Assembly: GCA_936432065.2 (NCBI GenBank)
Contig: OW386293.2
Span: forward strand, 19,976,234-20,040,233
Source of the DNA: Rutpela maculata
Lineage: Eukaryota > Arthropoda > Insecta > Coleoptera > Cerambycidae
Direction of reading: 5' to 3'
DNA length: 64,000 nt
In this document: in pieces, positions 56,753-64,000 of the stretch
Layout of the letters: the number at the start of each line of letters is the position of its first letter
Numbering within the stretch: the stretch's first letter is position 1
Notes under the pieces: model-generated
What the model saw: the letters and a program-made list of their open reading frames with translations, nothing else
What the model was told of the DNA's origin: nothing
Database searches by the model: none
Position numbers and translations under genes: made by a program

Positions 56753-56888
56753 ATGTGGCTATACTTTACGAACATTACGTTATTGATTATTTCGGGTATA
56801 ATTTAAATTGAATTCATTTGAATATTTTTATAATGATTAGAATAATTTACTTGGAGGTTTGCACAAGGGTAATATAGCCACACTTCAA
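56753..56888. mobile_element. Small TIR repeat, about 136 bp
   Basis: ATGTGGCTATACTTT and the complement of AAGTGTGGCTATATTAC form the ends. No gene. Confidence 0.45.
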
Positions 56889-58030
56889 AAACTCATTGCT
56901 ATCATTAATTTGTCGACAGATGCTGACTTTTCAAGGGTTTGGACCTAAACAATTCAATGGTTTTCCTTAAAAATGAAAAGGTACTTAGCTCTTATAGTTG
57001 TTATTTATTGCCTGGGTTGGGTCGTTTGTTTATGTACTCGTTTCTTTAAACTCGTTTCTTTATGCAACACACTGATCGCCACTAAATAACTCTGTATTAG
57101 CTATTTTCAAATATTAATTCTACTTCAACTTTGTTCTTTTGTTATAACACATCGACTTACGCAGAATTTCTTGAGTTACAATTTACCTGGGTCTCATCAA
57201 ATTTAACGCAGTTTTACCCGATATTATCGCGTTTAAGTTAGAGCGTTCATTTCGACCTATCCCACTGAACCAAATTTTATTTTTTATTTTTTTTATTTCT
57301 TATTTTTATTTTTATTTTATTTTCTTATAGTAAAAATAACAAGTAAAAAACTAATAATGTACCTTGAAAGCATTATCCACCCGCCTCTCTAATTATTATG
57401 TCTATAGCTACGTTTTATTTTGATGTCTACGCATTTGACTATCTAATACTGGAAAATGATAAATACATGCAACTTTGTAAAAAATGCTGTCTGTTCCAAT
57501 GTTATAATTACCACCACACTGGATATTAAAACAACTGAACATAAAAATATAATTATTACTTCTCTTTTTAAATGTATTCTGCAATTATAAATACTACCAT
57601 ATCTTTAATGCAAATATTATCGTGTCATTTATAATGTTAATTTCTCTCATCTGCATACCTAAAATCTTCGGAATTGCATTAAAGAGGAATTCACCAGAGA
57701 TTTTCGTATAATTTTGTGTTACAGAATATTCCTACAGAGATAACAAGTTTTCAACCAGTAATCTCTACACATAGTGGGTTTATCTCTGAGAACTAGTCAA
57801 ACAGATTGGTTAGAGGTGAGTTTTGTGACATAAAATGTAATAATCATATTAACAAGAAAAAATATTTTCTAATTTATGTAAAACTAGTGGAAGCATTATA
57901 CTCTTGTAATGAAGCATATTTTAAACCCCAATAAACCATTTATATTTACCAAAAATAGATATGTTTCTGTTGAATTATGTAATAAAAATTACCAGGCTGT
58001 GAAAAATAATTATATCACCGCATAAACTAT
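56889..58030. other. No recognised gene
   Basis: AT-rich sequence without notable repeats or frames. Confidence 0.4.
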
Positions 58031-58363
58031 TAGGCCCCACCAGGCCCAACCGAAACTGAAAATGCATACTAAACCGTGATCTCCGCAGATAGCCTTCAGT
58101 TGCTACCAGTGAACAACAACGAGCAGAAGTGCCTTCTCCAGGGAACCCGCCAGCAGACGTAAGTTATAATATTTGAATTATATTTCCGCGACACTGTACT
58201 AAGTTGCGCCTACGTCAATCAATATCCACGCGCACCGTCCCCCCGTCAGCACCGTGAATAGAGGGGATAGTGGACTAGATACCCGACACGCTGAGAGCAG
58301 ATAGTGAAGTTCCTCACGAGCTCCAACAGCGACCAGACGTGCCCACTGCAGCCAGCTTCGGAA
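58031..58363 (+). other. CpG-containing stretch with a splice-donor-like site
   Basis: GC content rises here. CCAGCAGAC before GTAAGTTAT at about 58158 is a good donor consensus, and several CACGCG and CGTCCCC words follow. It could be an untranslated exon or part of the LTR-like sequence downstream. No coding frame supports either. Confidence 0.2.
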
Positions 58364-58752
58364 ATGGACCCGTTTAGTGTGACGTCAGATTCTAGGCAAC
58401 CAACAATACAAGTGTGTGTTGCTAAAGATTTTGAGCCTTATGTACGATACATTTAAGGGTTAAAAATATGGCTGTTGATCAGGGCCTCTAATTTTATTTG
58501 GTTAAAACACATATTAATTTAATTGAGTAAATTATATGTAGAACGAATCTAACGTATTTTAAGAATATGGCCTATGAATTGAATTGTCTTAGATATGCCA
58601 TATAATTGAGTAATAACACAAAATTGTTAACAGCAATTTTTGTCATCCTTAATAGCAAGGTGCATAAGAGCGAAAATATTAACTGTAAATTTCGTTATCC
58701 CACTTGTATTGTTGGTTGCATAATATTTGACGTCACTACTAAACGGGTCCAT
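58364..58752. mobile_element. 389-bp MITE
   Basis: The TIRs are ATGGACCCGTTTAGT and its complement, with continued pairing through GTGACGTCA and GCAACCAACAATACAAGTG on both arms (about 50 bp each). A short AAGT-rich repeat follows at 58751-58785. No gene. Confidence 0.75.
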
Positions 58753-58869
58753 AAGTAAGTAAAGTGAGTAAAGTAAGTAAGTGAAATTTTTCTAAGACCG
58801 GGAGACAGAAAATAATGGTAAAGTCCGCGATTTCTGACTTGTAAAATATTTTTCATTTAACCGTTTCAC

Positions 58870-59584
58870 CTGAAAATGATACAAGTATTCATTTACCGCT
58901 ACGCACCGTGTCTGCATATTTTCCCCCTCTACCGGCTTGTGGAAAGAGGAAAGTCTTTATTAAAACTCGTGATATCAAACAGTCGTGGTCGGCCGCTCCA
59001 CGACTCTAGACGCGTCCAGCAGTAAACAGGAGCCCCGCCAACCGTGCAAAGACCGATCCTCGAAGATTGCTCGTACCCCGACTACGTCATTACCGCACGC
59101 AGCAAATATAGAGTCCCCCAGTCTAACCGAGAATCTTCTGTTATAGTCACCGCCATTTTTATCGTCATACCGCTGCCTATCACTGCCTGCTGTCAAACTG
59201 TACGTCACCGCCATTTTTTCCGTCATACCGCTGCTTCACTCCTGCTTACCTTAGTAACGTCACCGTATCGCATGGTAGCACTTACCGTAATCATCAGCAC
59301 GTCACAGCCTGGGTTTGCTCTTTTGTGCGTTATGAATGTACTGTATATATTAAACTAGTTAAGCTGTAAATAGTTTCGTTATCACTGTAACTTATAGGAA
59401 ATAAATAGATATTTTGTTTTACCGAATTCTGTGTTTTACTGCTGTTTGTGTAACAGTCCAATTTTCCCAAATTGACCCACTGGAAGTTACTGTTTTCTCC
59501 ACTGTAGCTATCCCAGCCCTACTGTAACAGGCTGTGTTAAGAGGCTAGTGTGGGACCTTTGCCCCACGTAAAAAATTGTAAAGG
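58870..59584 (+). repeat. LTR-like remnant (solo LTR or truncated element)
   Basis: TATATATTAAAC (59342) is followed by AATAAA (59400) and a U5-like stretch. At 59585 TGGCGCCCGA matches the first 10 bases of tRNA-Lys-type primer sites. Upstream are two imperfect direct repeats of about 38 bp (TCACCGCCATTTTTATCGTC near 59150 and again near 59213), as in U3 regions. The 5' end is not defined and no gag or pol follows: R3 copy 3 starts 34 bp later. The open frame 59044-59358 is not a gene. Confidence 0.4.
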
Positions 59585-59790
59585 TGGCGCCCGAGTAACC
59601 GAACCGTTGCTAAGTGACCACTTTCCGGCCTCACCGGAAAGTATACGTCTCACTCTTCGCAATTGTTATACATTCTATAGGATACTCTTCGCAGTTTTCT
59701 TGTAAATAATGTTAGTTTTTGGACATTCTAAATTTTGTGATACCAACTTTGTTGTGAAAAAAAAATATATGAAAAAAAATTTAAAAAAAA

Positions 59791-59859
59791 CACCCTGTCA
59801 AGGATTCGAACATAAGACCTTTGGACTGCCAGACAAAACTTTAGCCATTGGGCCATCAC
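59791..59859 (-). promoter_or_regulatory. tRNA-like RNA polymerase III promoter module
   Basis: On the minus strand TGGCCCAATGG (59845-59855) fits the A-box TRGYNNARNNG exactly. GTTCGAATCC (59802-59811) fits the B-box. The spacing is close to that in tRNAs. It lacks a credible cloverleaf and 3' end, so it is SINE-like rather than a tRNA gene. R3 copy 2 has the same module. Confidence 0.6.
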
Positions 59860-59935
59860 ACATCACTACAAAAATTGAGTATATATCATTCGAGTATTAT
59901 ATTTCAACGAATTAGATATATTATGATGAAATATA

Positions 59936-60620
59936 CAGTGTGTTTCACTTGAAATGGTAACACACCAATAACTTTTTTATTTTTTTTTCGATTTGAATCA
60001 AATTTTGCATAAGTATAGAACAAATTAGGATCTACTTGTGACCAGAAAACCATTCGCCTCCTATAAATCTACCTGCGGTACCACAATATGCGGAGAAAAT
60101 AAAATTGTCCAAAAACCTTAAGTCCAAAATTTAATCAAAATAAAAAAATATTGAAATTCTGATTCAAATAATGTCCAAGTCCGAAAATATCATTGTAATG
60201 GGTGTTTTTGTTTATAAAATTGTACTATGACGATTTTTTTTGAAACTAAACCCAAGATGCCAGGTAGTTGTCAAGCCATTTACAGTTTTTTTTAAATAGT
60301 TATTTTCGAGGTTATTTTAAAAAATTTTAAAATTTTAATTTTTCAACTTTTTTAATTTTGATTAAATTTTGGACATACGATTTTTGGACAATTCTGAACA
60401 AGTTTCATTAACAAAATTCTTGGATAAAAAAATGCCTAATATGATTTCTTGATTTTATCCACATACCTTGGTACCACAGGTGACTTTGCATTTGTAGGAG
60501 GCGAATGTTTTTCTAGTCCTATGTAGATCCGAATTTGTTCTATACTTAAGTAAAATTTGATTCAATACGGAAAAAAAATAAAAAAGTTAATGGGGTATTA
60601 CCATTCCAAGTGAAACACAC
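59936..60620. mobile_element. Mariner-type MITE with arms of about 270 bp, inside R3 copy 3
   Basis: CAGTGTGTTTCACTTG at the left and the complement of GTGTGTTTCACTTGG at the right are flanked by TA. The arms pair through TACCATT, TTTTATTTTTTT, GAATCAAATTTT, TTCGCCTCCTA and the GGTACCACA word. No transposase. Confidence 0.75.
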
Positions 60621-61419
60621 TAAAATGTATAAACAAAAAAAAAACTATAGAGAATAAAATTTCGCAAGATTTCTATTTAAGTACAAATGACAAAAATTAA
60701 GAAAATATATTTTTTTAAATTTAAATGATTAATAACTTTCTTATTTACTGACTGATTTTTTTCAAAAACAAATACAATCGGACTTTTCTTTTTTAAGTTA
60801 TCGTGCTTATAAGAAACGTAACGTACGGACAGACGGACATTTTTAAAGTTGTTCAGAATTCATTCGCTAACATAATGACATTAAAATGTTTTCTCTACGA
60901 GCGATATCTACTGATTTAGAAATGAGCCGATCAAATGCAATATACTCTTCGTTTTTGTAAAGAGTATAATGAGTTGCTATTACAAATAGTCCTGTCAATG
61001 AATGGTTTCTAGAGGGAAATGACGAGATCACAATTTTTGACTTTAGGGCTGTGTTTGGACTATATGGGAGGTAAACATACCAAAAGTCCCCGAACGTAGG
61101 AGTTGGGGGGGGGGGGTGTGCAGGGAGGGAGGCACGAAGAATGTCCCGGTTTTGGTTTTTCACGGTTAGCCCTAATCAAAAAGTGACTATATGCAAAATT
61201 AAACCTGACTAAATTTTCTACAATAATGTTTCTATTAATTTTTTTCGTATCTGTTATGGTTCAGTAATGAACTGTATATCTTTTGACTGTATTCTAACTT
61301 TATTACTTTATTATAAATTGAAAAAAAAATTTAATAGTCATCGTAGAAAAAAATTTCTTGTACAAATATCCGTTTCACAGCAGACTGAACTCAAATACCA
61401 AATAAAAAATATCTTTGGG

Positions 61420-61457
61420 TCTGTAAGTGTGTGCGTGTGCGTATGTGTGCGTGTATA
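61420..61457. repeat. Interrupted (GT)n microsatellite
   Basis: GTGTGTGCGTGTGCGTATGT and similar, interrupted by C and A. Confidence 0.85.
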
Positions 61458-61569
61458 CCGTTTCTTGTAAACACGATAACTTCTGTTAGACTTAAAATAT
61501 TTAATTACAATTTGGAACATATATGTAAAAGAGCACATTACAATAATCTCTATTGAAATTGGGCCATAT

Positions 61570-61857
61570 CTATAATACATGGTGATAACCAGAGACCTAC
61601 AAACTCTCACTTCATATAAACTTATTAAAAATACCATGCTCCGTATTTTAGGATAACATTGATATATCATCTAATTTAAATAAAGTTGGTTTCCCTAACG
61701 TACACCCGGTATATTGCGGTTTATAAATCTCATACATCTTCTTATTTTTGTATGCTTTATCAAAAACCTTAGTGATATTTTGCCCTGAAATTAAAATAAA
61801 ACCTATTTTACGTAGAGTTTGTACGCCTCTGGTTATCACCATGTATTACAGATATAT
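61570..61857. mobile_element. About 288-bp MITE
   Basis: TAATACATGGTGATAACCAG at the left pairs with CTGGTTATCACCATGTATTA-like sequence at the right, and pairing continues to ACAAACTCT (about 37 bp). No gene. Confidence 0.7.
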
Positions 61858-63093
61858 TTGCGCAATAAAATCGCAAATAAACAATGGCATACGTCAAAAT
61901 TAATAATAATAATTTTATTCATATTTAAGTCCTGGCAGAGTTTATGCATAGCTATTTCCCAATCAACCAAAAAAATTAATGATACTCTATTTATGGACAT
62001 ATAAACTTAAAGAAAGACTGTTAATTTCTATTTTCTGAGAAATTTTGAGGAGAGGAAAGTGTTCAATTTTTATTTCGCTACATTTTCACAATTCTCTTTT
62101 CTCATAAGAAATATATGAAAAAGAATTCTCATAGACACGTGTTTATATTAATCGATTGTGCTCAAATCAGGAGATCAATTTTTTGAGATTTCGAATAAAT
62201 CTGGCAGTAAGACAGAAAAGTACAAATAGTACAAATAGTACAAATTTAAACTGCCCTATTGCGCTTCCTGAAATTACATTTGATTAAAAAATGTAGTTGA
62301 ATTGATTTACGGAATTATTATCTGCTTTACAATTCCTTAATTTTTTTTCCACTAGTTCTGATTACTGCAACATCTCTCTACAGAGCACCTTCCCATTATT
62401 TAAAAAGAAATATCTTTTTGCTTGTGAAAAGAGAGTAAAAGGTTTTAGGCACATTACCGTATGAGTTTTCAGTATCCATAATAATTTTACACACTCCTCA
62501 TTGTTTACTAAAATTATTATTTTTGAACAGTTTTAGTCATTACTTTCACATAATTTACCAGAAGCTAATTTACAAATTATACTACCTATTTGATTTACAA
62601 ACATTTGACGTTTAATCCGTATTGCTCGATGATTACTCCATATTTTACAATAATTGTATAAATAGATAAGAAGATAAGAATGCTTAATAAAAAAAAACAC
62701 TAAAAACATGTAATTAACAATTTTCTTCATGTCAGTATACATTCACGCATGAGTATATAGAGCTTCGCGGGTGACGGTTGATGAGCGGGGAGGCATCTTA
62801 GTGAAACGTAGAAGCTAAGACAGATGCAGCTGGGGTTGAGGCGTAATTTTGACAACAACTAACTAATTCATAACTTGCTTATTTAGCATCGAAATTTAAA
62901 ACTAAAAAAAGTAATCGATCCTTTTTGTCTTGATCTTATTAAGTTTTTAAAATTTTCATTGATCTGTCTACAACCACGAGTGGGATGAATTTGCGAAAAT
63001 AACAGAATCTATATTCGCGTAACAAAAGAGGCAAGGCAAGGCTTTAGGAAATAGTTTACGCTTTAAACAATGTATTTCTTTTGGAGATATATA

Positions 63094-64000
63094 CAGTGTG
63101 TCCCCGGATGGAGTTGACAAGAGCAAAAACATCTCTATTATTGATTTTACGACGAAAAGTCACTCTTTATAAAAAACTCTGTTTCTCGAGAAAATTAATA
63201 TACCATATAAAAATCTTAGATCAAAATGCCTCAAGAGAGAAGTACCTTCATTAATTATTTTGGACAAAATGTTTATAAAACAAAGTTGTTTATAATCCAA
63301 AATAAAGCCTAAATACAAATTATGAAGCTTGTATTTTGAGTTTTATGTTTTTATTGTGTTTATCTTTTTACGTTGAATTTATTAATATGAATAAGAATTC
63401 AAATTAAGAAACATAATGTGCCGTCGATAATATTGAACTGATAAACGTCATTGTGACATTGTGTAGAATATTACTATCTTACATCTGTATTTAGTAGTGT
63501 TCTGTTGATTATTTAAAAAATGTTTACCAAACAAGAAAGAATTTATTTGATCAAATGTTATGGGATTGGAAACATCTCTTATCGACATGCAATTAACCTT
63601 TTCCACCGAAAGTTCCCTAACAGCGGTATCGCGCCAATCATTGCGCAAACTTGTAAAAAAATTCAATAAAACTGGATCTGTATTGGATGTCAAAAAACTC
63701 AAGAAAAAGTACAATGAAGACGATGCGGCAACACTTTGGGCAATAAATTCAGTAATAGAAAACCCAAAATTATCTTTACGGAAGCGCCCACAAAGACTAG
63801 AAGTAAGTAAAAGTCATTTACAGGGAATTTATATGGAAAACAAAGTTCGACCGTTTAAGCCAAGGTTCAGAAATACACTTGAAAATGGAGGTGAAGAGAA
63901 GCGATTGGATTTTTGTTTATGGGTCGGTGAGAACTACCTCGTAGATAGAAGTTTTCACAGAATTTTTTTTACTGACGAAGCAACATTTTGTACCAATGGC
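63094..64000 (+). mobile_element. Mariner-like element, cut by the window edge
   Basis: The left terminus CAGTGTGTCCCCGGATGG follows TA at 63092-63093. It resembles the terminus at 5655. The transposase gene starts 424 bp inside. The right end lies beyond the window. Confidence 0.7.
63518..64000 (+). pseudogene. Mariner-like transposase, N-terminal part, one frameshift
   Basis: The start MFTKQERIYLIKCYG fits the N-terminal helix-turn-helix (DUF4817 type) that begins with M-F-T-x-x-E-R. RKFPNSGIAPI follows. The frame then shifts near 63640 into LVKKFNKTGSVLDVKKLKKK, SVIENPKLSLRKRPQRLEVS (second HTH), KVRPFKPRF and VDRSFHRIFFTDEATFCTNG. F-T-D-E-A-T-F holds the first catalytic Asp. The rest is beyond the edge. 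The single 1-base shift is the only lesion seen, so this is the best preserved mariner copy of the window. Remnants of the same type lie at 6021-6530, 13730-14200 and 35752-35886. Confidence 0.8.

Larger units (their letters stand above)
59619..60965 (-). repeat. R3 repeat, copy 3, with tRNA-like module
   Basis: This is the most complete copy: palindromic start, TTGTTATACATTCTATAGGA, GATACCAACTTTGTTGTGAA, a tRNA-like module (59791-59859), ATTTCAACGAATTAGATATATTA, then after a nested MITE TTCGCAAGATTTCTATTTAA, GTTGTTCAGAATTC and an end near TACTCTTCG. No protein. Confidence 0.65.
60966..63090. other. No recognised gene
   Basis: AT-rich sequence with a (GT)n-like strip at 61420-61457, a small inverted-repeat element at 61570-61857 and a G run of 13 at 61107-61119. 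Open frames are short and motif-free. Confidence 0.4.

Noticed and set aside
59791..59859. tRNA gene on the minus strand
   Set aside because: The A and B boxes are good, but the acceptor and anticodon stems do not pair well and the segment is repeated within R3, so it is a tRNA-like module.

Overview
The window looks like a piece of a large, AT-rich, transposon-saturated insect genome. A beetle or a hemipteran would fit, but the order cannot be fixed from the sequence alone. Nearly every recognisable coding stretch belongs to a mobile element: Ty3/Gypsy, jockey/CR1-type LINEs, mariner-like (DDE with N-terminal HTH), hAT, a Helitron-like insert, a Transib-like foldback, and two high-copy TE-associated protein families of unknown class. 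I see no complete host gene, no rRNA or tRNA gene and no CRISPR array. The best host-gene candidate is a possible first exon of a THAP-type protein at 30049-30113 (+).

Layout. 1-5300: a Transib-like foldback of 2,322 bp (915-3236) with CACAGTG ends and a CGTCG target duplication, then copy A of a TIR repeat family (called TTCCAC here). 5300-9600: a LINE tail, a mariner copy interrupted by TTCCAC copy B, which is itself interrupted by a 409-bp TIR element, then a decayed LINE reverse transcriptase. 11480-12480: two inverted copies of an exon of a Cys-rich TE-associated protein. 13.6-14.2 kb: a mariner remnant. 16.7-19.0 kb: a non-autonomous hAT-like element carrying a second TIR element. 20.2-20.7 kb: a 130-bp minisatellite. 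21.36-23.14 kb: copy 1 of a foldback family (F2). 23.2-24.2 kb: TTCCAC copy C. 25.45-29.52 kb: a foldback whose loop holds a 3,087-bp hAT with a broken transposase. 30.5-32.3 kb: a LINE on the minus strand. 34.5-38.6 kb: a third foldback with 600-bp arms. 38.74-39.56 kb: another hAT-type non-autonomous element.

40.45-52.71 kb is copy 2 of F2, swollen from about 1.8 kb to 12.3 kb by nested insertions: a Helitron-like piece, a 2,788-bp TIR element with the second Cys-rich gene, and a further inverted-repeat element that contains an intact Ty3/Gypsy retrotransposon. That retrotransposon (46688-51727, minus strand) has two identical 270-bp LTRs, a 5-bp target duplication, a primer site matching tRNA-Trp over 18 of 18 bases, and complete gag and pol frames separated only by one in-frame UGA. 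52.9-61 kb holds two copies of a repeat (R3) with a tRNA-like promoter module, a decayed TIR element of another TE-associated family, and an LTR-like remnant. The window ends inside a mariner-type transposase.

The genes do not form a pathway. The story is insertion order, and copy 1 of F2 provides empty sites that confirm two of the insertions. The intact Gypsy element is the youngest visible insertion. Most other genes carry stops and frameshifts. All family names rest on motifs read by eye; no database search was run.
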